In this document: in pieces, positions 1 to 8,708 of the stretch | How positions within the stretch are numbered: the stretch's first letter is position 1 | How the letters are laid out: every line of letters begins with the position of its first letter | NCBI RefSeq assembly: GCF_004366075.1 | Contig: NZ_SODU01000004.1 | Coordinates: forward strand, 616,839 to 680,838 | DNA length: 64,000 bases | Source of the DNA: Kribbella pratensis | GTDB taxonomy: Bacteria; Actinomycetota; Actinomycetes; Propionibacteriales; Kribbellaceae | Direction of reading: 5' to 3' | The notes under the pieces: generated by a model | What the model saw: the letters and a program-made list of their open reading frames with translations, nothing else | Database searches by the model: none | Told to the model about the DNA's origin: nothing | Made by a program: the position numbers and the translations under genes

Positions 1-246
1 GATGACGAACCCGCACCGATCCGCGAATGGCTGCCTGTCCTGGCCGAACTGCTAGAGGCTCCCCCACCGAAGCACATACCCGTGGCCCTTGCCAGATTGA
101 CCGCCGGCGCCTGGGGAGTCGCCTTCATGAACCAGCTGCGCGGCGCCGACAACGCCCTCGCCCGGCGCACCCTCGACTGGGCCCCGCACTACAGCTCATG
201 GCGACAGGGGTTCGCCGCGGAACTGACCCACGCCGCGCATCCCTGA
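1..246 (+). CDS. NAD-dependent epimerase/dehydratase family protein, C-terminal fragment (5' end outside window)
   Basis: The frame is open from base 1 to a TGA at 244-246 and gives 81 C-terminal residues. The text MNQLRGADNALARRTLDWAP followed by YSSWRQGF is the usual tail of extended SDR (NAD-dependent epimerase/dehydratase) proteins, where the substrate-binding end carries a 'NxxAK/R..LGW.P.Y.SW..GF' pattern. No Rossmann or catalytic region is visible because the gene starts before the window, so the substrate cannot be named. A 217-bp gap separates it from the next gene. Family assignment is by tail pattern only. Confidence 0.6.
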   Translation, partial: DDEPAPIREWLPVLAELLEAPPPKHIPVALARLTAGAWGVAFMNQLRGADNALARRTLDWAPHYSSWRQGFAAELTHAAHP

Positions 247-463
247 TCCCAGCGGCGACACCACGAACCACGCGGCAACACATCCTGTTCCGTCCCTGAC
301 ACGCACCGCCGGGACACCGTTGGCACTACCAACGTACCGGCGGGCCGCGCGTTGCCGATCTTCGGCAACCAGACAGGCGCCAAGTCAGCCGACCAGGGGC
401 GGTGTCAGACCGCGGCCGTCAGACAAGCATGGAAGTACATCGACGCTCTAGAAGGAGCAGATT

Positions 464-895
464 ATGAGTACTGAGGGGCGCACTGCCCGCACGCCAAGCC
501 GGGAGACACTGTCGGACCCGGCGTACCAGGCTTTCCTGGTTCTGCGAACCGTCTTCACCGTGGCGCCGATCGTGTTCGGCCTGGACAAGTTCGCCAACCT
601 GCTCACCGACTGGCCCGGCTACCTGGCCCCCTGGATCAACGACATCGTCCCCGGCTCCGGACAAGACGCCATGTACCTCATCGGCGTCATCGAGATCGTC
701 GCCGGCATCGCGGTCGCTCTCATCCCCCGGTACGGCGCACTGCTCGTCGCAGCCTGGCTCGCGGGCATCATCATCAACCTGCTGACCCTCTCAGGCTTCT
801 ACGACGTCGCCCTGCGCGACTTCGGTCTCCTCGTCGCCGCCCTCGCACTGGCCCGCCTCGCCACCAAATACGCCCCCGCACGACACAGTTCCTGA
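464..895 (+). CDS. DoxX-like small integral membrane protein
   Basis: A 143-residue protein with an ATG preceded by a strong AAGGAG site (449-455). It has about four hydrophobic helices: near residues 25-45 (ending FGLDKF), 63-85 (MYLIGVIEIVAGIAVALI), 88-108 and 115-135. The FGLDKF-type first helix followed by an E-containing second helix (IGVIEIVAG) is reminiscent of DoxX/DUF417-like membrane proteins, whose biochemical role is mostly unknown. It lies 33 bp upstream of the SPFH gene on the same strand, so the two are probably co-transcribed as a membrane-stress pair. Function beyond membrane location is not established. Confidence 0.6.
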   Translation: MSTEGRTARTPSRETLSDPAYQAFLVLRTVFTVAPIVFGLDKFANLLTDWPGYLAPWINDIVPGSGQDAMYLIGVIEIVAGIAVALIPRYGALLVAAWLAGIIINLLTLSGFYDVALRDFGLLVAALALARLATKYAPARHSS

Positions 896-928
896 CGAGA
901 CCGCAGGCAACGTTCAAAGGGAGAAGCA

Positions 929-1969
929 ATGATCATCCTTTACCTGCTACTCACAGCGGTGGTTGGCGGCCTGATCGGGTCGGCGATGTGTGTCCGCGTG
1001 GTCAAACAGTTCGAGCGCGGCGTCGTGTTCCGGTTCGGCCGGGTGCGTCCCGCGATCCGGCCGCCTGGCCTCGCCTTGCTGGTACCGATTGCCGACCGGC
1101 TGCAGAAGGTCAACATGCAGATCATCACGATGCCGGTCCCAGCCCAGGACGGCATCACCCGCGACAACGTCACAGTCCGCGTCGACGCGGTGGTCTACTT
1201 CAACGTGATCGACCCGGTCCGCGCGGCCGTCGACGTCGAGGACTACATCTCGGCCATCGGCCAGGTCGCGCAGACATCGCTGCGCTCGATCATCGGCAAG
1301 AGCGACCTGGACGACCTGCTGTCCAACCGGGAACGCCTCAACCAGGGCATGGAGCTGATGATCGACAGCCCGGCCTTGGACTGGGGCGTCCACATCGAAA
1401 GGGTCGAGATCAAGGACGTCGCCCTGCCAGAGACGATGAAGCGGTCGATGTCGCGCCAGGCCGAGGCCGAACGGGAACGCCGGGCCCGCATCATCACCGC
1501 GGACGGCGAACTCCAGGCCTCGGAGAAGCTGGGCCAGGCCGCCGAGGTGATGACCAAGCACCCGGCCGCCCTGCAATTGCGGCTGCTGCAGACCGTCGTC
1601 GAAGTGGCCGCCGAGAAGAACTCCACGCTGGTGCTACCTTTCCCGGTCGAACTGCTCCGGTTCCTAGAGCGATCGACGCCGGCCGAGAGCCCCCAGCCCG
1701 CCACTGCAGGCTCGGTGCCCGATGCGGCACCGGCCGCGAAGAACGGCGACGCCGTGTCGGATCGGTCGACGGGCGGCGAGATCGCGCAGTCCCAATCAGT
1801 CACGGGACCCGCCTCCTTACACCGATCGCAGCCACCGCAAATGGTGACGGCGACGGCACCGGCTCTCCCCGGCCCAGTCGCGACCGTGCCTCCGGGAACG
1901 ACCGAGGCGGCACACAACCGGTGGGGCGGACTTCATTCCGGGAGCGCAGACCCGGCGTGGCAGCCGTGA
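929..1969 (+). CDS. SPFH/stomatin-like (slipin) membrane protein
   Basis: The 346-residue product has an N-terminal membrane helix (about 2-22) followed by an SPFH/Band 7 domain (about 22-200), with the typical GVVFRFGRV, PGL, RDNVTVRVDAVVYFNV and EIKDVALP stretches. Stomatin/slipin proteins form membrane-bound oligomers in microdomains and often act with a partner protease. No NfeD or ClpP-like partner is next to it here. After the coiled-coil/oligomerisation segment (about 165-245) there is a roughly 100-residue Pro/Ala/Thr-rich tail that slipins normally lack, probably disordered. RBS AAAGGGAG sits just upstream of the ATG. Family is confident, role is inferred. Confidence 0.85.
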   Translation: MIILYLLLTAVVGGLIGSAMCVRVVKQFERGVVFRFGRVRPAIRPPGLALLVPIADRLQKVNMQIITMPVPAQDGITRDNVTVRVDAVVYFNVIDPVRAAVDVEDYISAIGQVAQTSLRSIIGKSDLDDLLSNRERLNQGMELMIDSPALDWGVHIERVEIKDVALPETMKRSMSRQAEAERERRARIITADGELQASEKLGQAAEVMTKHPAALQLRLLQTVVEVAAEKNSTLVLPFPVELLRFLERSTPAESPQPATAGSVPDAAPAAKNGDAVSDRSTGGEIAQSQSVTGPASLHRSQPPQMVTATAPALPGPVATVPPGTTEAAHNRWGGLHSGSADPAWQP

Positions 1970-2126
1970 GCCGTGGGCATCAAGGCCGGCCTGTGCCCTG
2001 GAAGCGCTGATCGCGTACGCGGCCAGTCGGCCACGTAGCAGCGGCAATGGGGATGGCTGACCCAGTCGCTCAGGTTTTGGTCGGCCAGATCCCCAGGTAC
2101 GCAGGTGCCAGTAAAGGAAGCGCGAC

Positions 2127-3206
2127 ATGGCAACCGTCTCGTTCAAGGGAGCCACTCGGGTGTATCCGGGCTCCGACATCCCCGCCGTCGACGGGCTGGA
2201 CCTCGACATCGCCAACGGCGAGTTCGTGGTCCTCGTCGGCCCGTCGGGTTGCGGCAAGTCCACCTCGCTGCGAATGCTCGCCGGTCTTGAAGAGGTCAAC
2301 GAGGGCAAGATCTACATCGGCGACCGCGATGTCACCAACTTTCCGCCGAAGGAGCGGGACATCGCGATGGTGTTCCAGAACTACGCGCTCTATCCGCATA
2401 TGACCGTGGCGGACAACATGGGCTTCGCCCTCAAGATGCAGAGCCTGCCCAAGGACGAGCGGGTCAAGCGCGTCACCGAGGCGGCCAAGCTGCTCGGTAT
2501 CGAGGAATACCTCGACCGCAAGCCGAAGGCCCTGTCCGGCGGTCAGCGCCAGCGCGTCGCGATGGGCCGCGCGATCGTCCGGAACCCGCAGGTCTTCCTG
2601 ATGGACGAGCCGCTGTCCAACCTCGACGCCAAGCTGCGCGTCCAGACCCGCACCCAGATCGCCGAATTGCAGCATCGGCTGGACGTCACCACCGTCTACG
2701 TCACCCACGACCAGATCGAGGCCATGACGATGGGCGACCGCGTCGCCGTCCTTCGCGATGGCGTGTTGCAGCAGGTCGACACCCCACTGAAACTCTACGA
2801 CCGGCCCAAGAACGTGTTCGTCGCGGGCTTCATGGGATCGCCGGCGATGAACCTCATCGAGGCCCAAATCACCGACGGCGGCGCGAAGATCGGCGACTAC
2901 ATCGTCCCGATCGAGCGCCGCCTGCTGGCCAAGACCGGAGACGACCAGACGCTGATACTGGGGATCCGACCGGAGGCCTTCCAGCTCGCGGACGAAGGGC
3001 TGCCCGTCAGGGTCGGGGTGATCGAGGAACTCGGCTCGGACGCGTTCCTCTACGGCACCGCGGAGCACTCCACCCTGAGCCAGCACATCATCGCGCGGAT
3101 CGGCACCCGGCTGCACAGCGAGAACGGCGCCATCGTGCACCTAGCTGCGCAGCCCGACAAGCTGCACCTCTTCTCGACCTCTACCGGGCTGCGCCTCACC
3201 GCCTGA
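2127..3206 (+). CDS. MalK/MsmK/UgpC-type ABC transporter ATP-binding protein
   Basis: A 359-residue sugar-importer ATPase with Walker A GPSGCGKST at 38-46, Q-loop (VFQNYALYPH), signature ALSGGQRQRV near 135-144, Walker B VFLMDEPLSNLD near 156-167 and H-loop YVTHDQ. The roughly 120-residue C-terminal TOBE/regulatory region is typical of the CUT1 family. The ATG at 2127 follows AAGGA (2114-2118). There are no permease or binding-protein genes beside it, as expected for a shared MsiK/MsmK-type ATPase that energises several sugar importers. The ATPase-less importer at 37-40 kb is a plausible client. Substrate specificity cannot be read from the ATPase alone. Confidence 0.9.
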   Translation: MATVSFKGATRVYPGSDIPAVDGLDLDIANGEFVVLVGPSGCGKSTSLRMLAGLEEVNEGKIYIGDRDVTNFPPKERDIAMVFQNYALYPHMTVADNMGFALKMQSLPKDERVKRVTEAAKLLGIEEYLDRKPKALSGGQRQRVAMGRAIVRNPQVFLMDEPLSNLDAKLRVQTRTQIAELQHRLDVTTVYVTHDQIEAMTMGDRVAVLRDGVLQQVDTPLKLYDRPKNVFVAGFMGSPAMNLIEAQITDGGAKIGDYIVPIERRLLAKTGDDQTLILGIRPEAFQLADEGLPVRVGVIEELGSDAFLYGTAEHSTLSQHIIARIGTRLHSENGAIVHLAAQPDKLHLFSTSTGLRLTA

Positions 3207-3225
3207 CCGCTTCGTATCGAAGCGG
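3207..3225 (+). terminator. Hairpin directly after the ABC ATPase gene
   Basis: CCGCTTCG (3207-3214) pairs perfectly with CGAAGCGG (3218-3225) around TAT, starting one base after the stop codon. There is no T-run, which is usual for high-GC actinomycete terminators. It may act in tandem with the larger hairpin 16 bp further on. Confidence 0.5.
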
Positions 3226-3240
3226 GTCCCGTGTAGCGCG

Positions 3241-3277
3241 GTCCTCGCAACACTTCGAGTTGAGGAGTTGCGAGGAC
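3241..3277. terminator. 11-bp stem hairpin between convergent units
   Basis: GTCCTCGCAAC (3241-3251) and GTTGCGAGGAC (3267-3277) form a perfect 11-bp stem with a 15-nt loop. It lies in the 346-bp gap between the ABC ATPase (+) and the last ATPase-operon gene (-), so it could stop transcription from either side. The rest of the gap (to 3552) holds a short GATCC/GGATC inverted repeat at 3509-3521 and no credible gene. Confidence 0.55.
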
Positions 3278-3552
3278 ACGTCGTTTCTGATGACTGTGTG
3301 CTGATCTGCTGCGGTTGCTGGACGCTCGGGTGTCGGTCGCTGGTGTGCGAATTCCCGGGGCCGGCGCACCAACTAGCTCCAGTCTTCGACACAGCCGCTG
3401 CATTGAGTTCGTGGTGACTGCTGGTGAGGCCCACCGCTAGAGCTCCTCCGCCGCGGACCGTGCTGGCTGTCAGTCGTTGGCGCCAGGGTAGCTCTTCGAC
3501 CCCCTTGGGATCCTGAGGATCGTCAGGGCCCAGACGAGTGGGGGAACATGCT

Positions 3553-4971
3553 TCAAGCATCGGTCGCTGTCACGGACGCCTCGTGGTGGTAATGCGCAAG
3601 TTGTTCAGCGCTGACGCGTTTGAGCTCGGCTGCCGGGAAGGGTGCCAGGAGTTGCCAGCCCACATCGAGGGTCTCGGTCAGAGTACGGCGGGCTGGTCCT
3701 TGGCCGAGATAGGTGCGTTCGAAGGCGGCGGCGAAGGCCAGATAGCACCGGTCCTCTGTGGGTAGTCCGCTCTCGCCGACGATCGACATCAGCCGTCGGA
3801 CCTCACGGCCGCGGGCGTAGCAGGCGTACAGCTGGTCGGCGAGGCCGCGGTGATCGTCTCGGGTCTTGCCGACGCCGATGCCTGCGTTCATCAGGCGCGA
3901 CAGTGACGGCAGTACGTCGATCGGTGGCTGGATGCCTTGCCGGTCGAGTTCACGCGACAACACGATCTGGCCTTCGGTGATGTAGCCGGTGAGGTCCGGG
4001 ATCGGATGCGTGATGTCGTCGTCGGGCATGGTGAGAATCATCAGTTGGGTCAGTGATCCGGCGCCCCCGCGGACCCGTCCGGCCCGTTCGTACAGCGAGG
4101 CCAGGTCGGTGTACATGTACCCCGGGTACCCCCGGCGGCCCGGCATCTCCTCCCGCGCGGCGGAGATCTCGCGCAGCGCTTCGCAGTACGCCGTCATGTC
4201 GGTCATCACGACCAGGACGTGCCGGTGCTGTTCGAACGCCAGGTATTCGGCCATGGTGAGCGCGACCCTCGGGGTCAGCAGCCGTTCGATCGTGGGATCG
4301 TCGGCCAGGTTGAGCAGGAGCACGCTGCGCGCGGCAGCCCCACCGGTCAGGAACTCCGTGCGGAAGAACTCCGCCTCCCGGCGAGTGACGCCCATTGCGG
4401 CGAAGATGACCACGACCTCGCCATCGTCGCCGGGCACGCGTGCCTGCGCGGCGATCCGGGCGGCCAGGCTGTTCGCAGGAAGCCCAGCGCCGGAGAAGAT
4501 CGGCAATTTCTGTCCTCGGACGAGCGTGGTGAGTCCGTCGATCGCCGAGACGCCGGTCTCGATGAACTGGTCGGGGTGTGCGCGGGTGATCGGGTTGAGC
4601 GGCAGTCCGTTGACGTGGCGGTAGTCGTCCGGGACGGGTTGCGGGCCGTTGTCACGTGGCCTGCCGGCTCCGTCGAGGACGCGGCCGAAGTAGTCGGTGC
4701 CTACGCCGGTCCTGGCGGCGCGCCCACGGGTGAGGACGGAGGTTTCCCGGCGACCGATGCCGGCGGTTCCGCCGAAGACCTGGACGACGGCCAGCGACCG
4801 GTCGAGCTCGAGGACCTGGCCTTCCCGGACCGGGCCGTCGCCGGTTTCGATCTCGACCAGTTCGCCGTACCCGACGCCGTCCATCCCGTCCACAATGATG
4901 AGTGGCCCGGCAACCCGGGTCACGGTACGGTGCCCGACGGTGAAAGGGACACGGGCGCCGGTGGTGGTCAC
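3553..4971 (-). CDS. atpB: A/V-type ATP synthase subunit B (non-catalytic)
   Basis: The 472-residue product carries the regulatory, non-catalytic subunit of the A1/V1 head. It has a beta-barrel N-terminus (about 8-75) and a nucleotide-binding core in which the P-loop is replaced by the B-type text IFSGAGLPANSLA; other B-type marks are MTDMTAYCEALREIS and GYPGYMYTDLASLYERAGR. Start chosen is GTG at 4971, which overlaps the TGA of subunit A by four bases (GTGA); an upstream-extended reading would run inside subunit A. It is the last gene of the operon. In most A-type operons subunit D follows B, but here D is at the front. Confidence 0.92.
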   Translation of the reverse strand: MTTTGARVPFTVGHRTVTRVAGPLIIVDGMDGVGYGELVEIETGDGPVREGQVLELDRSLAVVQVFGGTAGIGRRETSVLTRGRAARTGVGTDYFGRVLDGAGRPRDNGPQPVPDDYRHVNGLPLNPITRAHPDQFIETGVSAIDGLTTLVRGQKLPIFSGAGLPANSLAARIAAQARVPGDDGEVVVIFAAMGVTRREAEFFRTEFLTGGAAARSVLLLNLADDPTIERLLTPRVALTMAEYLAFEQHRHVLVVMTDMTAYCEALREISAAREEMPGRRGYPGYMYTDLASLYERAGRVRGGAGSLTQLMILTMPDDDITHPIPDLTGYITEGQIVLSRELDRQGIQPPIDVLPSLSRLMNAGIGVGKTRDDHRGLADQLYACYARGREVRRLMSIVGESGLPTEDRCYLAFAAAFERTYLGQGPARRTLTETLDVGWQLLAPFPAAELKRVSAEQLAHYHHEASVTATDA

Positions 4972-6767
4972 AGCGAGCTCATTTCTTCGGCGATCCGCCG
5001 GGTCAGGTGAATGGCGGAGTCGTCGATGTCGTCGGGTGGCCAGCGGCGCATCCGGCCGAGTTCGGCCAGCACACTCGCTGCCGTGATGTCGGTAATGGCG
5101 ACGCCCTGCTGGAGCGCTGACCTCATTGCGGCGCCGGCCTCGTGAACAACGCGCAGCATCGCCAGCAGCCGTTGTGGTGGACAGGACGCGTCGAGGTCGT
5201 CGAACGAGGACTGTTGAAGCAGGTCTTCTCGCAGGGCTTGCCCGATGCGCAGGGTGATGCGTTGCTCGGCGGCCAGCGCTTCGACGCCGAGCAGGGACAC
5301 CACTTCCTGCAAGGCCCCTTCGTCTTGCAGGGCTGCCGCCGCCCACCGGCGTAGCGGCGACCAGTCCGGGCCGATCTCCCGGTCGAACCATGCGTCGAGG
5401 CCGTACTGCGAGAAGCTGCGTAGCCAGTTCACCGCAGGGAAATGACGTTGCCGGGACAGTGCGGTGTCGAGCGCCCAGAAGCAGCCCGCGAGCCGCAGGC
5501 TGTTCTGGGTGATGGGCTCGGAGAAGTCACCGCCGGCCGGTGAAACGGCGCCGACGATCGTCACCGACCCGGTACGTTCCGGCGTGCCGAGGCATTGGAC
5601 CGCGCCGGCGCGTTCGTAGAAGCCGGCCAGGCGCGTGGCCAGGTAGGCGGGGTAGCCGTCCTCGGCGGGCATCTCCTCCAGCCGGCTCGACACCTCACGC
5701 AGCGCCTCCCCCCAGCGGCTGGTCGAGTCGGCCATCATGGCGACGTCGTAGCCCTGGTCCCGGTAGTACTCCGCGATCGTGATCCCGCTGTAGATGCTGG
5801 CTTCCCGGGCCGCGACCGGCATGTTGGACGTGTTCGCGATCAGCACGGTCCGCTCCATCAGCGGGGCACCGGTGCGCGGATCGGTCACTCCGGGGAACTC
5901 TTCGAGCACCTCGGTCAGTTCGTTGCCGCGTTCGCCGCAACCGACGTAGACGACGACGTCTGCGTTCGAGAACTTGGCCAGGGCCTGTTCCAGCACGGTC
6001 TTACCGGTCCCGAATCCACCAGGAATGATCGCGCTTCCGCCCCGGGCGACCGGAAACAGCAGGTCGAGGACCCGCTGGCCGGTGATCAGCGGCACGGTCA
6101 GCGGTAGCCGGTTCGCGACCGGGCGAGCCAGGCGCAACGGCCATCGACGCATCATCGCCACCGGATGCCCATCGATGTCGACGACAGGATCAACGACAGT
6201 GGCCGGTCCGGGGTGGACCGCGGTGACGACCCCAGTGATGCCTGTCGGCACGAGAATCCGATGCTCGACGGCGCGTCCCTCCGGAACCGATCCCAGCAGA
6301 TCGCCGGGTCCGACCCGATCCCCGACCTCGACGACGGGCCGGAAGTCCCAACGCTGGTCGCGGTCCAGCCGCGGCGGGTCCGCGCCTCTGGCGATGTAGA
6401 GGTTGCCGTCCGTGCTCAAGTTGGTCAGCGGACGCTGGGTTCCGTCGAGGATGCCGCCGAGCAGTCCGGGGCCGAGTTCGGCGTACAGCGGTTCACCGGT
6501 CGCCACGACCGGATCGCCGACCTGCAGGCCGGTGGTGTCTTCGAAGACCTGCATCACCACCAGGTCGCCGTCGAGCTTGATGACCTCGCCCAGGAGCTGT
6601 TCGATGCCGACCCGCACCACGTCGAACAAGCGCGTATGGGGCAAGTCGGTGGCGCTGACCACCGGGCCGGAGATCCTGACCACCCTGCCGCTGTCGGTGG
6701 TCACCTGCCTGGCCTGTCCGGGCCGCCTCGGCTCGACCGGCTCGGTGCGTGGTCTGGTCGTAGTCAT
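4968..6767 (-). CDS. atpA: A/V-type ATP synthase subunit A (catalytic)
   Basis: A 599-residue catalytic head subunit, the normal length for the family. It shows the beta-barrel N-terminus (about 28-95), the A-type non-homologous insert (about 120-205), Walker A GGFGTGKT at 250-257 (the family more often has GPFGSGKT), the GERGNE segment with the catalytic Glu near 279, and SRWGEALREVSSRLEEMP. It hydrolyses or makes ATP at the A/B interface of the cytoplasmic head. The ATG overlaps the stop of subunit F by four bases and its own stop overlaps the GTG of subunit B, so A:B translation is coupled. Identification is firm; direction of physiological action (pump or synthase) is not shown. Confidence 0.95.
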   Translation of the reverse strand: MTTTRPRTEPVEPRRPGQARQVTTDSGRVVRISGPVVSATDLPHTRLFDVVRVGIEQLLGEVIKLDGDLVVMQVFEDTTGLQVGDPVVATGEPLYAELGPGLLGGILDGTQRPLTNLSTDGNLYIARGADPPRLDRDQRWDFRPVVEVGDRVGPGDLLGSVPEGRAVEHRILVPTGITGVVTAVHPGPATVVDPVVDIDGHPVAMMRRWPLRLARPVANRLPLTVPLITGQRVLDLLFPVARGGSAIIPGGFGTGKTVLEQALAKFSNADVVVYVGCGERGNELTEVLEEFPGVTDPRTGAPLMERTVLIANTSNMPVAAREASIYSGITIAEYYRDQGYDVAMMADSTSRWGEALREVSSRLEEMPAEDGYPAYLATRLAGFYERAGAVQCLGTPERTGSVTIVGAVSPAGGDFSEPITQNSLRLAGCFWALDTALSRQRHFPAVNWLRSFSQYGLDAWFDREIGPDWSPLRRWAAAALQDEGALQEVVSLLGVEALAAEQRITLRIGQALREDLLQQSSFDDLDASCPPQRLLAMLRVVHEAGAAMRSALQQGVAITDITAASVLAELGRMRRWPPDDIDDSAIHLTRRIAEEMSSL

Positions 6768-7138
6768 TCCGAGCCTCCGCTGGGGGTGAAGGTGATCTGG
6801 TAGCCGATCGCCCGGGCCAGCAGGTCACGCAGCGCTGCGTCCTTGGCCGCGGAGACATCGCCGTCCTCGTCGGGCAGGGTGAGGATGAGCGGGGAGGTCT
6901 GTTTGGTCCAGGTCGCGCGGACCGACGGTGCAACGAGCGACCAGAGTGCCCCGTGGACGGCGATGACTGCGGCCTGGCCGTCGGCGATCTCCTGGGTGAC
7001 CGCGGCGACGGTCTGGTCGGCGTTGCCGGCGGTGATGGTTCGGGCGCCGCCGAGACGAAACCCCGTGGCCGTGGCAGGGGTGGCGACAACCAGTGCGTCG
7101 GTCATGGATTTGTACTTCCCGGGCGGTGTCGTGTTCAT
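6764..7138 (-). CDS. atpF: A/V-type ATP synthase subunit F
   Basis: A 124-residue protein read from an ATG at 7138 that overlaps the TGA of subunit C (ATGA). An in-frame Met at residue 12 (MTDALVV) is an alternative start closer to the family norm. The pattern of a central-stalk F subunit is visible: ATATGFRLGGA near the N-terminus (usual 'xxxGFRLAGI'), a DQTVAAVTQEI helix and SPLILTLPDEDG near residue 82. F binds D in the rotating shaft. Homology is recognisable but diverged; position between C and A is exactly where F sits in known A-type operons. Confidence 0.85.
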   Translation of the reverse strand: MNTTPPGKYKSMTDALVVATPATATGFRLGGARTITAGNADQTVAAVTQEIADGQAAVIAVHGALWSLVAPSVRATWTKQTSPLILTLPDEDGDVSAAKDAALRDLLARAIGYQITFTPSGGSE

Positions 7139-8145
7139 GGAACGAGCAGGTCTCGGACGTCGTGAGCCTGGGCCGTGCCGGCGAGCAGGAGCCGGATCGT
7201 GCGCGCTTCGCATTCGGCGGCCAGGACGTAGCCGACCGGCACGGTGGCGCCCAGGGGGTCGCCGCGGCGCAGGCCGCGCACCGCCTGTCGCCAGAGCTGC
7301 ACGTCCAGATCCCATTCGAGCGCAGGGAGGTCCTTGTTGTGGAGGTGTCGTTCGAGGGGCTGCCGCCAGTTGGGGTAGGTGGCGATCGCGGGCTGCGGAT
7401 CGCCGCGCCGCGCGGCCAGCAGCGCCGGCTCGGGGACCAGCCCGGTGGGCAGAAGACGCGGTGTCTGGAGTGCTGGGTCGCGCAGGACGGCAAGCAGGTT
7501 GGCCCGGTCGCATTCGGCCTGGATAAGCTCGAGGACTGGGCGGGCGGCGCGACCGATCCATTCCAGCCTGTCGGTCCAACCGTCGATCGCGGCTGCCGCG
7601 ATGGTGGTCTCGAACTCGTCCGAATCGCCGGTCAGCTCGTAGCGTTCCCAAGCCGCCGGGAGCGCTCGAGCGGTGAGCGTGTCGGGGAGCCGATGGGTGG
7701 CCATTCGGATGACTGCTGTTGTGCCGTCGGATGCTGCGGCGATGTCGGCGGCGGCTCGGTGATCGATCGCACCGACCCCCATCACCGCAGCGAGCCGGAC
7801 GGCAGCGGGCTGCCCGGTGCGTGCGCCCCGTAGCAGCGCAAGTGCGTCTTGCAGGTCGTGCCGGGCCAGGAGCACCCCGACCGCGGCACCGGCAATGCCG
7901 CCGTACAGTCCCCGCACTCCGCGCAGCAGGTCTCGCAGTCGGCGCCCGACCGAATCGAGCAACTGCCGGTCGTCTCCTTGGTCGCGGTTCAGGTAGGCGC
8001 GGTAGGCCGACGAGGCGGCGAGCCGTTCGGCGACCGCGCCGCCGGAGACACCGGCGAGCTGGTCGTAGTCGACGGGGCCGAGCAGTGCGGGCAGCCGGGC
8101 CCGCAGGCGAGTGTTGCCGGTGATGAAGTCGGGGCGGGGCGTCAT
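7135..8145 (-). CDS. atpC: A/V-type ATP synthase subunit C (AC39/d-like)
   Basis: A 336-residue, mostly helical protein with the funnel-type C subunit layout that couples the central shaft (D/F) to the membrane rotor ring. Visible marks are the N-terminal NTRLRARLPALL, several repeated three-helix segments and a C-terminal conserved region RGDPLGATVPVGYVLAAECEARTIRLLLAG, which matches the 'P...v.aYl...E.evknLr.I' signature of the AC39 family. It overlaps subunit E upstream by four bases and subunit F downstream by four. The family call rests on this signature and gene order. Confidence 0.85.
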   Translation of the reverse strand: MTPRPDFITGNTRLRARLPALLGPVDYDQLAGVSGGAVAERLAASSAYRAYLNRDQGDDRQLLDSVGRRLRDLLRGVRGLYGGIAGAAVGVLLARHDLQDALALLRGARTGQPAAVRLAAVMGVGAIDHRAAADIAAASDGTTAVIRMATHRLPDTLTARALPAAWERYELTGDSDEFETTIAAAAIDGWTDRLEWIGRAARPVLELIQAECDRANLLAVLRDPALQTPRLLPTGLVPEPALLAARRGDPQPAIATYPNWRQPLERHLHNKDLPALEWDLDVQLWRQAVRGLRRGDPLGATVPVGYVLAAECEARTIRLLLAGTAQAHDVRDLLVP

Positions 8146-8708
8146 GAGTCCTGGTTCCAGGAGCCGCTCAGTTCGGCGCGGGTCTCCGGCCAGATGTTCG
8201 CCAGCCGGGTGAGGTAGGTGTTGTCGATGTAGTGGCCTTGGTCGTCCTCGGCGATGGCGCCGCCGTGTTCGAGGTCGGCGACGATCTGGACCGTGGATTC
8301 GGGCCCCAGCGTCACAGCGTCGGCCGGATGAACGTGAACTGTCGTAGCCTGCGGCAGCGCCGCGACAGCTTCCTCCAGACTGGCGGCCGCCATCGCCGGG
8401 CCTTCCGGGCTGCCGGGTACGGCGAGCAGTCGCTCGCGTGCCTGGCTGAGGACCTCTTCCAAGGCGTCGTCGCGAACAGTCCGGACCGCCCGACGGGCAT
8501 TGAACCGCGCGGTGACCAACAGGGTCTCCGCCTCCTGCCGGGCTGCGGCTTCGGCTGCTGTCACGACGTCGGCATGGATCTTCGCGCCTCGCTCGTGCGC
8601 CTCGGCGAGAAGCTGAGCTGCTTGCCGGCGCCTGTCCTGCTGAGCCTTCTCGTGCTCGGCGGCTCCTTCTTCCTCCAGTGCGGTGAGCAGATCGCGCAGC
8701 GCCATCAT
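8142..8708 (-). CDS. atpE: A/V-type ATP synthase subunit E (peripheral stalk)
   Basis: A 188-residue protein with a long Ala/Glu/Arg-rich coiled coil (about 5-85) and a small C-terminal globular domain (GGAIAEDDQGHYIDNTYLTRLA), the standard E-subunit plan. E pairs with the G/H-type coiled-coil subunit to form the peripheral stalks that hold the head still against the membrane subunit I. Two adjacent ATG codons (8706-8708 and 8703-8705) are possible starts; the first overlaps the stop of subunit K (ATGA). Confident from architecture plus position. Confidence 0.88.
   Translation of the reverse strand: MMALRDLLTALEEEGAAEHEKAQQDRRRQAAQLLAEAHERGAKIHADVVTAAEAAARQEAETLLVTARFNARRAVRTVRDDALEEVLSQARERLLAVPGSPEGPAMAAASLEEAVAALPQATTVHVHPADAVTLGPESTVQIVADLEHGGAIAEDDQGHYIDNTYLTRLANIWPETRAELSGSWNQDS

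Noticed and set aside
2070..3140. A 356-codon minus frame opposite the ABC ATPase
   Set aside because: The ATPase motifs on the plus strand are complete, so the opposite frame is a shadow.
3509..3560. Small palindromes GATCC-TGA-GGATC and ATGCTT-C-AAGCAT near the end of the ATPase operon
   Set aside because: Loops of 1-3 nt or 5-bp stems are too small to call a terminator; the 11-bp hairpin at 3241 is better.
3553..5391. A longer subunit B start up to 5391
   Set aside because: It would lie entirely inside subunit A. GTG 4971 gives the family length and a GTGA overlap.
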